Shown here piece by piece: positions 43,874 through 53,212 of a DNA stretch of 64,000 bases; positions within the stretch are counted from its first letter, which is position 1, and each line of letters starts with the position of its first letter. The notes beneath the pieces were generated by a model. That model searched no databases. It saw only the letters and a program-made list of their open reading frames with translations, and had not been told where the DNA came from. Position numbers and translations under genes: made by a program. Source of the stretch: Streptomyces sp. APSN-46.1 (GTDB lineage Bacteria > Actinomycetota > Actinomycetes > Streptomycetales > Streptomycetaceae); the NCBI RefSeq assembly GCF_022815725.1, contig NZ_JALGRF010000002.1:186001-250000 (forward strand), in the 5' to 3' direction.

Positions 43874-44686
43874 ATGCCGATGCCGATAGAGACGCCCGCC
43901 CAGTCTGTTGAACCGCCGAGCCGCGCCGAACTCATCGACCACCTGGTGCGTACCCGGATCGCCGGGGACGTCGCGACGCCACGTGAGAACAACCTCTCCC
44001 ACTACCGCAAGCTCGCCAACGGGGATCGGCACTACTGGTTCGGTCTGGAGCTGGGCGACCGCTGGGCGGACGAGCAGGACGTCCTCGCGGTGATGGCGGA
44101 GCGGTGCGGGGTCGTGGACGACCCGGAGCACCGGCACGGGCAGGACACCATCGACCCGGAACTGACGGTGGCCGGCCTGGACCGGCTGGCGGCGCGGCTG
44201 CGGAAGGCGGCGCTGGACCGGCAGAGCGTACTGCTCGCCACCGGACACCCGGGGGGCCTGCTGGACGTCCACCGGGCGACGGCGGCCGCCCTGCGCGCCG
44301 CCGGATGCGAGATCGTCGTGATCCCGTCCGGGCTGATCGCGGACGAGGGCTCGGTGTGGCAGTTCGCGGACGTCGCGGTGCTGGAGCGGGGCGCGACGCT
44401 GTGGCACACCCACTCCCCGGCGCCGATGGCGGCGATCCTGGACGGCCTGGCCGCCGCCGGGCGCCCGCAGCCGGACCTCGTCGTCGCCGACCACGGCTGG
44501 GCGGGGTGCGCGGCGCAGCGCGGCCTGGACGCGGTGGGCTACGCGGACTGCAACGACCCGGCCCTGTTCCTCGGCGAGGCCGAGGGCACCCTCCAGGTGG
44601 CGGTCCCGCTGGACGACCACGTCCGCGACCCGCGCTTCTACGACCCGATGGTGGCCTACCTCCTCTCGGCGGCGGGCCTGCTGTAA
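43874..44686 (+). CDS. conserved phosphatase-like protein
   Basis: The 270-residue soluble protein has strongly patterned segments: RTRIAGDVATPRENNLSHYRKLANGDRHYWFGLELGDRW, VLLATGHPGGLLDVHRATAAALRAAGCEIVVIP, LVVADHGWAGCAAQRGLDAVGYADCNDPALFL. Relatives are usually labelled phosphatase; ATGHPGGLL and VADHGWAG look like nucleotide- or phosphate-binding loops, but I know of no proven substrate. It follows the TetR gene in the same direction, and a conserved Streptomyces neighbour of this operon. Confidence 0.75.
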   Translation: MPMPIETPAQSVEPPSRAELIDHLVRTRIAGDVATPRENNLSHYRKLANGDRHYWFGLELGDRWADEQDVLAVMAERCGVVDDPEHRHGQDTIDPELTVAGLDRLAARLRKAALDRQSVLLATGHPGGLLDVHRATAAALRAAGCEIVVIPSGLIADEGSVWQFADVAVLERGATLWHTHSPAPMAAILDGLAAAGRPQPDLVVADHGWAGCAAQRGLDAVGYADCNDPALFLGEAEGTLQVAVPLDDHVRDPRFYDPMVAYLLSAAGLL

Positions 44687-44720
44687 GCCGTCCCGGGCCC
44701 CCGGGCCTCGGGGCGGTGGG

Positions 44721-45593
44721 TCAGCGGAGCCAGTCGCCGGTGAGGTTCTGGACGGCCGAGCCGTCGAGGTCGGCGAGCTTGGCGGCGACGAACTCCCGTG
44801 CCCAGTCGGAGGTCTGGACCCGGAACGGCATCCGCTCGGCGGTCAGCGCCGCGATGACCGGGGCCGCGGCCTCGGCCGAGGTCTGGGCGTTCCCGAAGCT
44901 CTTCAGCGTGCGGTCGATGTAGGCCCGCAGCGCGGGCGCGTACGGGCCCGCCGCGGTGAGCAGGGCCGGGATGTCGATGCCCTGGCTGGTGACGAACTCG
45001 CTGGAGACGGCGCCCGGTTCGACGACGGCCACCTGTACGCCGGTGCTCGCGGCCACCGGGGCGAGGGACTCCATGAAGCCCTCGACGGCGAACTTGGCCG
45101 CGCAGTAGGCCTCGTTGAAGGGCTGGCCGATCACGCCGCCGACGCTCGTCACCGTGATGACCCGGCCGCCCGAGGCGCGCAGGTGGGGGAGCGCGGCCCG
45201 GGTGAGTTCCACGACGCCGAAGTAGTTGACCTCCATGGCGGCCCGGACCGGCTCCATCCCGTGCTGCTCGACGGTGCCGACGAACCCGGCGCCCGCGTTG
45301 TTCACGACCGCGTCGAGCCGCCCGTGCTCGGCGACGACCTCCGCCACGCATCCGGCCACGGAGTCGGCGTCGGTCACGTCCAGCCGCTTGACCTGTACGA
45401 GATCGGCGACGCCGGCTCCGGCGGCGGCCTGGCGCAGGGCGTCGGCCCGCCCGGTGTCCCGCATGGTGGCGACGGTGTGCCAGCCGGCCCGGGCGGCGGC
45501 CACCGCCGCTTCGAGGCCGATTCCCGAGGACGTGCCGGTGATGAGGACGGTCTTCGTGCCGGAACTGGGGGCCACGGGGGTCACGGGGGTCAT
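44721..45593 (-). CDS. classical short-chain dehydrogenase/reductase
   Basis: The 290-residue SDR has TGTSSGIGLEAA (cofactor loop), NNAGAGFVG, catalytic S in ITVTSVGG, and Y-x3-K as YCAAK. ATG 45593 is chosen because GGAG lies six bases upstream; TTG 45605 overlaps that site. The substrate is unknown. It converges on the phosphatase-like gene and lies just downstream of the CDF transporter gene in the same direction. Confidence 0.88.
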   Translation of the reverse strand: MTPVTPVAPSSGTKTVLITGTSSGIGLEAAVAAARAGWHTVATMRDTGRADALRQAAAGAGVADLVQVKRLDVTDADSVAGCVAEVVAEHGRLDAVVNNAGAGFVGTVEQHGMEPVRAAMEVNYFGVVELTRAALPHLRASGGRVITVTSVGGVIGQPFNEAYCAAKFAVEGFMESLAPVAASTGVQVAVVEPGAVSSEFVTSQGIDIPALLTAAGPYAPALRAYIDRTLKSFGNAQTSAEAAAPVIAALTAERMPFRVQTSDWAREFVAAKLADLDGSAVQNLTGDWLR

Positions 45594-45612
45594 GGAGGTC
45601 TCCAAAGGGGGG

Positions 45613-46551
45613 TCAAAAAGCTGCCGGGGACGGCGTCGGAGTCGGCGTCGGCGGGGGTGTCGGCGTCGGCGTCGGGTTCAGATAGACGCGGCGGATCGCC
45701 GGGAACCGCTCCCGCAGCTGGTCCTCCGCGTCCTCGCACGCCGCCTCCACCTGCCGCGCCGACGCCAGGTCGTGAAAGTCGATCTTCGCCGCGATCAGTA
45801 CCTCCGCCGGCCCCTGCACCAGCGTCGTCAGCTCCAGTACGCCTTCGATGTGCGGCACGGACAGCAGCTCCTCGCGCACCTCCGCCCGCATCGCCGCCGG
45901 CAACGGCCGGCCGATCAGGTACCCGGCGTTCGAGCGCCCCAGCTCCCACGCCACCCCGGCCAACAGCAGCCCGATCAGCAGCGACGCCACCCCGTCGTAC
46001 ACCCTCGACCCCGTCAGCCGCGCCCCGAGCAGCCCGCCCGCCGCCAGCGAGAGCCCGATCAGGGCCGCCACGTTCCCCAGCGGTACCGCCTTCACGTACC
46101 GCCCCGGCGGCGCGGCCGTCCGCGGCGCCTCGCCCTTCGTCCGCCGGCCCGCCACGAGGAGCGCGTAGCCCTCCCGTACGAAGGCCACGGCCAGGACGAC
46201 GTACGAGACGGCCGGGTCCCCGGGCTCCTCCCCGCGCACCAGCGTGTGGATCCCGTCGTACACCGCGAACACCGCGGCGCCGACGAACGTCGCGACCGAG
46301 GCCAGCAGTGCCCGGACGTACCGCTCCGGCCCGTATCCCAGCGGATGCGCCTCGTCCGCGGGCTTCGCGCTCCGCTTCGGCGAGGCCGGCGACAGCACCT
46401 CGGCCACCGCGTCGGCCACCGAGTGCGCGGCCTCCGACAGCATGGCGCTGGACCCGCTGACGACGCCGCCGACCGCCTTGGCGGCGGCGATCCCGAGAGA
46501 GGTCACCACCGCGACGACGACCGTACCGACGCTTTCGGACTCTTCCGCCAT
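45613..46551 (-). CDS. cation diffusion facilitator (CDF) transporter
   Basis: The 312-residue membrane protein has the CDF helix II metal motif (SEAAHSVADAVAEVL), further helices (YVVLAVAFVREGYALLVAG; VYDGVASLLIGLLLAGVAWELG with the second site D-x3-S) and a cytoplasmic ferredoxin-like tail (VRELLSVPHIEGV-like: VREELLSVPHIEGVLELTTL, VLIAAKIDFHD). It exports divalent metal using protons. The C-terminus ends in a Thr-Pro repeat (TPTPTPPPTPTPTPSP) coded by a simple repeat. The start 46551 has no clear ribosome site. Confidence 0.85.
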   Translation of the reverse strand: MAEESESVGTVVVAVVTSLGIAAAKAVGGVVSGSSAMLSEAAHSVADAVAEVLSPASPKRSAKPADEAHPLGYGPERYVRALLASVATFVGAAVFAVYDGIHTLVRGEEPGDPAVSYVVLAVAFVREGYALLVAGRRTKGEAPRTAAPPGRYVKAVPLGNVAALIGLSLAAGGLLGARLTGSRVYDGVASLLIGLLLAGVAWELGRSNAGYLIGRPLPAAMRAEVREELLSVPHIEGVLELTTLVQGPAEVLIAAKIDFHDLASARQVEAACEDAEDQLRERFPAIRRVYLNPTPTPTPPPTPTPTPSPAAF

Positions 46552-46573
46552 GACGTGACGGTATGTCCGCTCG

Positions 46574-47449
46574 TCAGCGCGGGACGCGTACGACACCCTC
46601 CTGGATGACGGTGACGGCCAGCCGGCCGTCCCGCGTCCAGATGCGGGCCTGTCCCAGCCCCCGGCCGGCGGACGCCGAGGGGGACTCCTGGTCGTACAGC
46701 AGCCATTCGTCCGCGCGGAACGGCCGGTGGAACCACATCGCATGGTCCAGCGAGGCGCCGACCACGTCGCCGACCGCCCACCCGCCCCGCCCGTGCGCGA
46801 GCAGCACCGAGTCCAGCAGGGTCATGTCCGAGACGTACGTGGCCAGGCAGGTGTGCAGCAGGGCGTCATCGCGCTCCAGCTTGTCGGCCGTACGGAACCA
46901 CACCTGCGTACGCGGCTCCACCGGCTCGCCGACGCTGCCCCACGGCGGGGTCGTCGCGTACCGCAGGTCCACCGCGCCGCGCGCCTCGATCAGCCGCTCC
47001 ACCGTGCCCGGGTCGCGGAAGATCTCCCGGTACGCGGGCAGGGACTCGGCCGCGGTCGGCAGGGTCTCCGGATCCGGGGCGGCCGGCATCGCGGCCTGGT
47101 GGTCGAGGCCCTCCTCGTACGTCTGGAACGACGCGGAGAGGTGGAAGATCGGCTGGCCGTGCTGGACGGCGACGACCCGGCGCGTGGTGAAGGAGCGCCC
47201 GTCGCGGATCCGGTCCACCGAGTACACGATGGGCGCGCCCACGTCCCCGGCGCGCAGGAAGTAGGAGTGCAGCGAGTGCGCGGTGCGGTCCCCGGGCACG
47301 GTGCGGCCGGCCGCGACCAGTGCCTGGGCCGCGACCTGACCGCCGAAGACGCGCGGCACCAGGGAAGGACGGCTGGTGCCGCGGAAGATGTTCTCCTCGA
47401 TCTGCTCAAGGTCGAGCAGATCGACGAGCGTCGTCAGTGCCTCGTTCAT
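46574..47449 (-). CDS. tesB: acyl-CoA thioesterase II
   Basis: The 291-residue double-hotdog thioesterase hydrolyses acyl-CoA. Features: RVFGGQVAAQALVAAGRTV, SLHSYFLRAGD, RVVAVQHGQPIFHLSASFQ in the first hotdog; ASLDHAMWFHRPFRADEWLLYDQESPSASAGRGLGQARIW in the second, including the catalytic D of DHAMWFH. It lies downstream of acyl-CoA dehydrogenase, a fatty-acid turnover pair. Confidence 0.95.
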   Translation of the reverse strand: MNEALTTLVDLLDLEQIEENIFRGTSRPSLVPRVFGGQVAAQALVAAGRTVPGDRTAHSLHSYFLRAGDVGAPIVYSVDRIRDGRSFTTRRVVAVQHGQPIFHLSASFQTYEEGLDHQAAMPAAPDPETLPTAAESLPAYREIFRDPGTVERLIEARGAVDLRYATTPPWGSVGEPVEPRTQVWFRTADKLERDDALLHTCLATYVSDMTLLDSVLLAHGRGGWAVGDVVGASLDHAMWFHRPFRADEWLLYDQESPSASAGRGLGQARIWTRDGRLAVTVIQEGVVRVPR

Positions 47450-47483
47450 GGGGGAGAAGGGTCTGTCTCTTTCCCTTTGGCCC

Positions 47484-48641
47484 TTACAGACCCATCGACT
47501 TGGCGATGATGGACTTCATGACCTCGCTGGTGCCGCCGTAGATGCGGTTCACGCGGTTGTCGGCGTACAGGCGGGCGATCGGGTACTCGTTCATGTAGCC
47601 GTAGCCGCCGTGCAGCTGGAGGCACTTGTCGATGACGCGGTGCGCGACCTCGGTGTTGAAGAGCTTCGCGGACGCGGCCTCGGCGGCGGTCAGCTCACCG
47701 GCGTCCAGGGCCTCCAGGGCGCGGTCGGCGACGGCCTCGGCGGCGTCCACCTCGGCCTGGCAGGCGGCCAGCTCGAACTTGGTGTTCTGGAAGTGCGCGA
47801 CCGGCTTGCCGAAGACGGTGCGCTCCTGCACGTACTGCTGGGCGAACCGGATGGCGGCCTTGGCCTGCGCGTACGCGCCGAAGGCGATGCCCCAGCGCTC
47901 GGAGGGCAGGTTCGCGCCGAGGTAGTAGAAGCCCTTGTTCTCCTCGCCGAGGAGGTCCTCGACCGGGACCTTCACGTCGACGAACGCCAGCTCGGCGGTG
48001 TCGGAGGTGCGCAGGCCGAGCTTGTCGAGCTTGCGGCCGACGGAGTAGCCCTCGGACTTGGTGTCCACGGCGAACAGGGAGATGCCGAAGCGGCGGTCGT
48101 CCTCGCGCGGGGCGGAGGTGCGGGCGCAGACGATCACGCGGTCGGCGTGCACGCCGCCGGTGATGAAGGTCTTGGCGCCGTTGAGGACGTAGTGGGTGCC
48201 GTCCTCGGAGAGCTTGGCGGTGGTCTTCATGCCCGCGACGTCGGAGCCGGTGCCCGGCTCGGTCATCGCCAGCGCCCACATCTCCTCGCCGGAGACGAAC
48301 TTCGGCAGGAAGCGCTTCTTCTGCTCGTCGTCGGCGAGCATCTTGATGTAGGGCAGGGCGAGCAGCACGTGCACGCCGGAGCCGCCGAAGTTCACGCCCG
48401 CGCGCGAGGTCTCCTCGTAGAGGACGGCCTCGAACTTGTGGGTGTCCAGGCCCGCGCCGCCGAACTCCTCGGGGACGTTGATCCCGAAGATGCCCAGCTC
48501 GCCGAGCTTGTAGTAGAACTCGCGCGGCGCCTGACCGGCGGCGAACCACTCGTCGTAGACCGGAACGACCTCGGCCTCGATGAAGGCGCGGATGGTCTCG
48601 CGGAACGCCTCGTGGTCCTCGTTGAAAACGGTACGGCGCAC
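47484..48641 (-). CDS. acyl-CoA dehydrogenase (AcdA/FadE type)
   Basis: The 385-residue enzyme has MRRTVFNEDHEAFRETIRAFIE at the start, WALAMTEPGTGSDVAGMKTTA (FAD), TFITGGVHADRVIVCART, and QLHGGYGYMNEYPIARLYADNRVNRIYGGTSEVMKSIIAKSMGL at the C-terminus. GTG 48641 is chosen (GGGGAG eight bases upstream, family-typical start); an in-frame start further up would run through a leader hairpin. The medium- or long-chain substrate is inferred from similarity to FadE-type enzymes and the thioesterase next door. Confidence 0.92.
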   Translation of the reverse strand: MRRTVFNEDHEAFRETIRAFIEAEVVPVYDEWFAAGQAPREFYYKLGELGIFGINVPEEFGGAGLDTHKFEAVLYEETSRAGVNFGGSGVHVLLALPYIKMLADDEQKKRFLPKFVSGEEMWALAMTEPGTGSDVAGMKTTAKLSEDGTHYVLNGAKTFITGGVHADRVIVCARTSAPREDDRRFGISLFAVDTKSEGYSVGRKLDKLGLRTSDTAELAFVDVKVPVEDLLGEENKGFYYLGANLPSERWGIAFGAYAQAKAAIRFAQQYVQERTVFGKPVAHFQNTKFELAACQAEVDAAEAVADRALEALDAGELTAAEAASAKLFNTEVAHRVIDKCLQLHGGYGYMNEYPIARLYADNRVNRIYGGTSEVMKSIIAKSMGL

Positions 48642-48667
48642 GGCCGGACTCCCCTCTTTGCGGCTCA

Positions 48668-48690
48668 ACCTCCGCCGCTCTCGCGGAGGT
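48668..48690 (-). promoter_or_regulatory. leader hairpin of the acyl-CoA dehydrogenase gene
   Basis: ACCTCCGC (48668-48675) pairs with GCGGAGGT (48683-48690) around a seven-base loop, 27 bases upstream of the GTG start. It could be an RNA structure or an operator. Confidence 0.45.
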
Positions 48691-48731
48691 GGTTGCGCGC
48701 CGTCGTGGTTCCTCACCTGATGGCTGAGGTC

Positions 48732-48745
48732 TAAGCGCTTGCTCA
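48732..48745. promoter_or_regulatory. possible operator with AAGCGCTT core
   Basis: TAAGCGCTTGCTCA upstream of the acyl-CoA dehydrogenase has a perfect AAGCGCTT palindrome. Similar sequences recur before actinobacterial lipid genes, from memory; the cognate regulator is not known. Confidence 0.3.
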
Positions 48746-48857
48746 GATTAAGTTACCGACGAGTTGTCCTGCGTGTCCAGAGGAGTGCCGTACGCCACTC
48801 GGCGTGCGCCGACGCCGCGCGGCCGGCTGACGGGCGGCTGACCGGCAGTGGGCCCTC

Positions 48858-50378
48858 CTACGGGGGCGTGACCTGCCGGCGCAGGGCGAACCACAGCTCC
48901 ATGCGGGTGTCCGCGTCGTCCAGGTCGCGGCCGAGCAGGGTCGTGCAGCGGGCGATGCGCTGGCGGACCGTGTTGCGGTGGACGCCCAGGGCGGCGGCGC
49001 TGCGGTCCCAGCTGCCGTGGTGGGCCAGCCAGGCGCGCAGGGTGTCGCGCAGGTCGGGGGAGAGGGGGCCGAGCAGGGCCTCCGCGTGGGCGCGGGCCTC
49101 GGCTTCGCCGACCAGGCCCGCGAAGCCGGGGTCGGCGTGCCGGGCCAGCGGGGTGCGAGCCGCCTCCGCCCGCTCCAGGGCCCGCCCGGCCTGCGCGTCG
49201 GCGGTGGGCAGCGCCTCGGGCGCGGCCGGGGCGCTCACCCCCAGCCGCCAGCCGGGCTGCGCTGCGGGCTCCCGGTCGGTGAGCAGCCGTACGGCCGGCC
49301 CGCGCGGGTCCAGCAGTACGGTGCCCAGCGCGGCGGCGAGGGCCCGCGGGTCACCGGCGCCCCGGGCGTGGACGGCGTACCAGGGCCCGGGGCCCAGCGC
49401 CTCGCCGGGGGAGCCGCCGAGCAGCAGCCGGGCCAGCGCGGCGGCCTCGGTCCCGGCGGGCCGCTCGGCGGTGAGCAGGGCCAGCAGGACTGCGGCGACC
49501 GAGGCGAGGGTGTGGTCCCCGGGTGCCCGGTCGGGAGTCGCGGTCCCCAGCGCGGCGACCGCGCCCGACGACCCCGCCGCCGGTGACCCCGCGCCCGACG
49601 ACCCCGCCGCCGACGAACCCGCCGCCGGTGACCCCGCCCCCGACGGCCCAGCCCCCGGGGCGGCGCGGCCGAGGGCGTAGGCGGCCAGGTGCCGGCCGGC
49701 GGCCTGGTCCGTCGCCGTCGAGGGGCCGCCGGCCCGGCCCACCCGGGCCAGCAGCGCCCGTAGCGCCGCGGCGGCCTCCGGCGGCGGCGGGCTCCCGGCG
49801 GACCGGCCGTCGGGCCAGAGCGTGACATGGCCCCCGAGGCCGGCCGCCAGGCGCGACAGCACCGCCGGGACCGGATCGGGGCGGGCGGCGGCCGCCGCGA
49901 GGGCCTGCTGGACCTCGGTGACCCGGCGCAGCTCGCGGGTCCGGGCCTCCGCCATCAGCCGCCACACGGCGCGCGCGACCGCCGTGAACGGGGTGCGCGG
50001 CGGGACCTCCAGCAGCGGCAGCCCGTGCCGGGCGCAGGCGGCCGCCAGGGCGGGCGGGACCTCCTCGTGGACGGGGGCCACGCCGAAGCCGAGGGCGGCG
50101 GCTCCGGCGGCGGCGAGCCGGGCCACGTACCGGTCGGGGTCGGAGCCCGGTCCGGCCCCGGCGGTGAGCAGGAGCTCGCCGCCGAGCAGGTAGGGGGAGG
50201 GGTCCGGCATCTCGGAGGCGTGCACCCCGTGCACCCCGGCCTCGGCGGGTCCGGCGAGGTGACGCAGGCCGAGCTCCCGGTCGCCGAGCAGCGCGGCCAG
50301 CGGTACGGGGGGTACGGGCGGCACGGGGGGTACGGGCGGCGCCGCCGGGCCGTCGGCGGCGGGGGAGGCGGCAGTCAT
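48858..50378 (-). CDS. PucR-family transcriptional regulator
   Basis: The 506-residue protein has an N-terminal PucR sensor (GVHGVHASEMPDPSPYLLGGELLLTAG) and a C-terminal PucR-type helix-turn-helix (TLRAWLAHHGSWDRSAAALGVHRNTVRQRIARCTTLLGRDLDDADTRMELWFALR). The central region holds an Ala/Ser/Gly/Pro insert (GSPAAGSSAAGSSGAGSPAAGSS) from short DNA repeats at about 49560-49650. ATG 50378 has GGAGC upstream. It diverges from agmatinase, its probable target; PucR proteins often answer to nitrogen compounds such as allantoin, GABA or guanidino acids. Confidence 0.9.
   Translation of the reverse strand: MTAASPAADGPAAPPVPPVPPVPPVPLAALLGDRELGLRHLAGPAEAGVHGVHASEMPDPSPYLLGGELLLTAGAGPGSDPDRYVARLAAAGAAALGFGVAPVHEEVPPALAAACARHGLPLLEVPPRTPFTAVARAVWRLMAEARTRELRRVTEVQQALAAAAARPDPVPAVLSRLAAGLGGHVTLWPDGRSAGSPPPPEAAAALRALLARVGRAGGPSTATDQAAGRHLAAYALGRAAPGAGPSGAGSPAAGSSAAGSSGAGSPAAGSSGAVAALGTATPDRAPGDHTLASVAAVLLALLTAERPAGTEAAALARLLLGGSPGEALGPGPWYAVHARGAGDPRALAAALGTVLLDPRGPAVRLLTDREPAAQPGWRLGVSAPAAPEALPTADAQAGRALERAEAARTPLARHADPGFAGLVGEAEARAHAEALLGPLSPDLRDTLRAWLAHHGSWDRSAAALGVHRNTVRQRIARCTTLLGRDLDDADTRMELWFALRRQVTPP
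49560..49650 (-). repeat. short repeats within the PucR gene
   Basis: Units like GCCGCCGGTGACCCCGCGCCCG and close variants recur about four times and encode the Ala/Ser/Gly insert of the regulator, probably a slippage-variable linker. Confidence 0.6.
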
Positions 50379-50496
50379 GGATGCTCCGTACACAACGGGG
50401 AAGGCCGATGGATAAAACGTACACTTCGCGCCCTCCCGGTGGCCCCTTACGCTCGAAGGACCGCACCACCCGTTGGACTCCAGAAGGGCACCCCCC

Positions 50497-51471
50497 ATGA
50501 GCACGCAGCCGCGCGGCCCCGTCGACTCCTCCCGCATCCCGCGCTACGCGGGCCCCGCGACCTTCGCCCGGCTGCCCCGACTGGACGAGGTCGGCACCGC
50601 GGACGTCGCCGTCGTCGGCGTGCCCTTCGACTCGGGCGTCTCCTACCGCCCCGGCGCCCGCTTCGGCGGCAACGCCATCCGCGAGGCCTCGCGCCTGCTG
50701 CGCCCGTACAACCCGGCCCAGGACGCCTCCCCGTTCGCGCTCGCGCAGGTCGCGGACGCCGGCGACATCGCCGTGAACCCGTTCAACATCAACGAGGCCG
50801 TCGAGACGGTCGAGGCCGCCGCCGACGAGCTGCTCTCCTCCGGCTCCCGCCTGATGACCCTCGGCGGCGACCACACCATCGCCCTGCCCCTGCTGCGCTC
50901 GGTGGCGAAGAAGCACGGCCCGGTCGCCCTGCTCCACTTCGACGCGCACCTGGACACCTGGGACACCTACTTCGGCGCCGAGTACACGCACGGCACGCCG
51001 TTCCGCCGCGCCGTCGAGGAGGGCATCCTCGACACCGAGGCGCTGTCGCACGTCGGCACCCGCGGCCCGCTGTACGGCAAGCAGGACTTGGACGACGACG
51101 CCAAGATGGGCTTCGGCATCGTCACCTCGGCCGACGTCTACCGGCGCGGCGCCGACGAGATCGCCGACCAGCTGCGCCAGCGCATCGGCGACCGTCCGCT
51201 GTACATCTCCATCGACATCGACGTGCTGGACCCGGCGCACGCGCCCGGCACCGGCACGCCCGAGGCGGGCGGCATGACCTCCCGCGAGCTGCTGGAGATC
51301 ATCCGCGGCCTCTCCTCCTGCAACCTGGTCTCGGCGGACGTCGTCGAGGTCGCCCCGGCGTACGATCACGCGGAGATCACCTCGGTCGCGGCCTCGCACA
51401 CCGCGTACGAGCTCACCACGATCATGAGCCGACAGATCGCTGCGGCGAAGGCGAACCCGAAGGGCGAGTAA
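50497..51471 (+). CDS. speB: agmatinase / guanidino-acid ureohydrolase
   Basis: The 324-residue ureohydrolase has all Mn ligands: H126 (LGGDHT), D149/H151/D153 (HFDAHLDTW), D240/D242 (SIDIDVLDP), and E256 in the PEAGG loop. It hydrolyses agmatine or a related guanidino compound to urea plus amine. The adjacent ThDP gene starts six bases after its stop and the PucR regulator diverges 118 bases upstream. Substrate preference (agmatine, guanidinobutyrate) cannot be told from the sequence. Confidence 0.92.
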   Translation: MSTQPRGPVDSSRIPRYAGPATFARLPRLDEVGTADVAVVGVPFDSGVSYRPGARFGGNAIREASRLLRPYNPAQDASPFALAQVADAGDIAVNPFNINEAVETVEAAADELLSSGSRLMTLGGDHTIALPLLRSVAKKHGPVALLHFDAHLDTWDTYFGAEYTHGTPFRRAVEEGILDTEALSHVGTRGPLYGKQDLDDDAKMGFGIVTSADVYRRGADEIADQLRQRIGDRPLYISIDIDVLDPAHAPGTGTPEAGGMTSRELLEIIRGLSSCNLVSADVVEVAPAYDHAEITSVAASHTAYELTTIMSRQIAAAKANPKGE

Positions 51472-51476
51472 GCACC

Positions 51477-53144
51477 GTGACGCACGACCACGACCTGGTA
51501 CTCCGTCCCACCGAAGCCCAGACGGCGGCCGCGCTCGCGCCGCCGCCGGGGCGGACGGGCGGGGACCTGGTCGTGGAAACGCTGCGCTCCCTCGGCGCCA
51601 CCACCGTGTTCGGGCTGCCCGGGCAGCACGCGCTCGCCCTGTTCGACGCGGTCGGCCGCTCCGACCTGCGGCTGATCGGGCTGCGGACGGAGAACAACGC
51701 GGGCTTCGCCGCCGACGCGTACGCCCGGATCACCGGCGAGGCGGTGCCGCTGCTGCTGTCCACGGGCCCGGGCGCGCTGATGGCGCTGCCCGCCCTGGCG
51801 GAGGCGGCGGCCGCGTCGGCGCCGGTCCTGGCCATCTCCTCGCAGGTCCCGACCGCGGGCCTGGGCGGCGGCCGGCGCGGGTACCTGCACGAGCTGCGGG
51901 ACCAGTCGGCGTCGTTCCGGGACGTGGTGAAGTCGGTCCACGTGGCCCGGGCCCCCTCGCAGATCCCGTCGGTGATCGCGCAGGCCTGGGAATCGGCGCT
52001 GACGGCTCCGCCCGGCCCGGTGTGGGTCGAGATCCCCGAGGACGTACTGCGCGCCGAGACCCTCGTTCCGCAGGTCACGGGCGTGGACGCGACCCCGCAC
52101 GAGCTGGCGCCGCGCCCGGAGCTGACCGCGGTGGCGGCCCACTGGCTGTCGCGGGCCTCCCGCCCGGTGATCATCGCGGGCGGCGGGGTCGTCCGCGCGG
52201 ACGCCGCGGGCAAGCTCAAGCAGCTCGCGGAGCGCGTCAACGCCCCGGTGGTCACCACCTTCGGCGGCAAGGGCGCCTTCCCGTGGAACCACCCGCTCTC
52301 CCTCCAGTCCTGGCTGGAGGACCGCCACATGACGGACTTCCTGGAGGACGCGGACGTCCTGCTGGTCGTCGGGTCGGGCCTCGGGGAACTCTCCTCGAAC
52401 TACCACACGTTCTTCCCCACGGGCCGGGTCATCCAGATCGAGGCGGACCTCGGCAAGCTGGAGTCCAACCACGCGGGCCTCGGGATCCACGCGGACGCCC
52501 GCCTCGCCCTCCAGGCCCTCCTGGAAACCGTCCCCGCACGCGAGGACCCCACGGCCCCCGACCGGGTCCGCCTGCTCCTCTCCGCCATCGAGGCCCGCCT
52601 GTCCACCCAGGACGTCACCCTGGAACGGGACCTCCTGACCTCCGTCCGCGCGGCCCTCCCGGCCCGCTCCCCGTCGTTCTGGGACATGACGATCCTGTCC
52701 TACTGGGCCTGGTCGGCCTTCGACGCGAAGCACCCCAACACCATGCACTCGGCCCAGGGCGCGGGCGGCCTCGGCTACGCATTCCCGGCGGCCCTCGGCG
52801 CCTGCGTCGCGGAACCGGGCACCCCGGTCCTGGCCGTCTCCGGCGACGGCGGCGCGATGTACTCCCTCGCGGACTTGGCCACCGCGAAGCAGCACGACCT
52901 CGACGTCACCTGGCTGATCGTGGACGACGGCGGCTACGGCATCCTGCGCGAGTACGGCTGCCAAACCGGTACGGACCTCGTCCGACCGGACTTCGTAGCC
53001 CTGGCGGAATCCTTCGGCGTCCCGGCGGCCCTCACCACCCCGGCGACCCTCCGCGAGGACCTCGCCAAGTCCCTGGCCGAGTCCGGCCCCTCGGTGCTGG
53101 TGCTTCCGGCCAACCTCCGGATGTTCACCCCGACCCACGTATAG
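51477..53144 (+). CDS. thiamine-diphosphate enzyme, acetolactate-synthase-like
   Basis: The 555-residue ThDP enzyme has the three-domain fold: N-terminal PYR domain with the activating glutamate (LRTENNAGFAADAYARITGEAVPLLLSTGPG), a central domain, and the C-terminal PP domain with SGDGGAMYSLADLATAKQHDLDVTWLIVDDGGYGILREYG. It resembles acetolactate synthase/benzoylformate decarboxylase but is monofunctional in context: no regulatory subunit, and it is coupled to agmatinase. GTG 51477 starts it. A role after urea release, on a keto acid of guanidino catabolism, is inference. Confidence 0.85.
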   Translation: MTHDHDLVLRPTEAQTAAALAPPPGRTGGDLVVETLRSLGATTVFGLPGQHALALFDAVGRSDLRLIGLRTENNAGFAADAYARITGEAVPLLLSTGPGALMALPALAEAAAASAPVLAISSQVPTAGLGGGRRGYLHELRDQSASFRDVVKSVHVARAPSQIPSVIAQAWESALTAPPGPVWVEIPEDVLRAETLVPQVTGVDATPHELAPRPELTAVAAHWLSRASRPVIIAGGGVVRADAAGKLKQLAERVNAPVVTTFGGKGAFPWNHPLSLQSWLEDRHMTDFLEDADVLLVVGSGLGELSSNYHTFFPTGRVIQIEADLGKLESNHAGLGIHADARLALQALLETVPAREDPTAPDRVRLLLSAIEARLSTQDVTLERDLLTSVRAALPARSPSFWDMTILSYWAWSAFDAKHPNTMHSAQGAGGLGYAFPAALGACVAEPGTPVLAVSGDGGAMYSLADLATAKQHDLDVTWLIVDDGGYGILREYGCQTGTDLVRPDFVALAESFGVPAALTTPATLREDLAKSLAESGPSVLVLPANLRMFTPTHV

Positions 53145-53212
53145 GGACATGAACGCTGCTCGCTAGGGTTGGCGCCGATCAGGTCATCCGGGGCGGAGTC
53201 CGAGGGGGAGCA

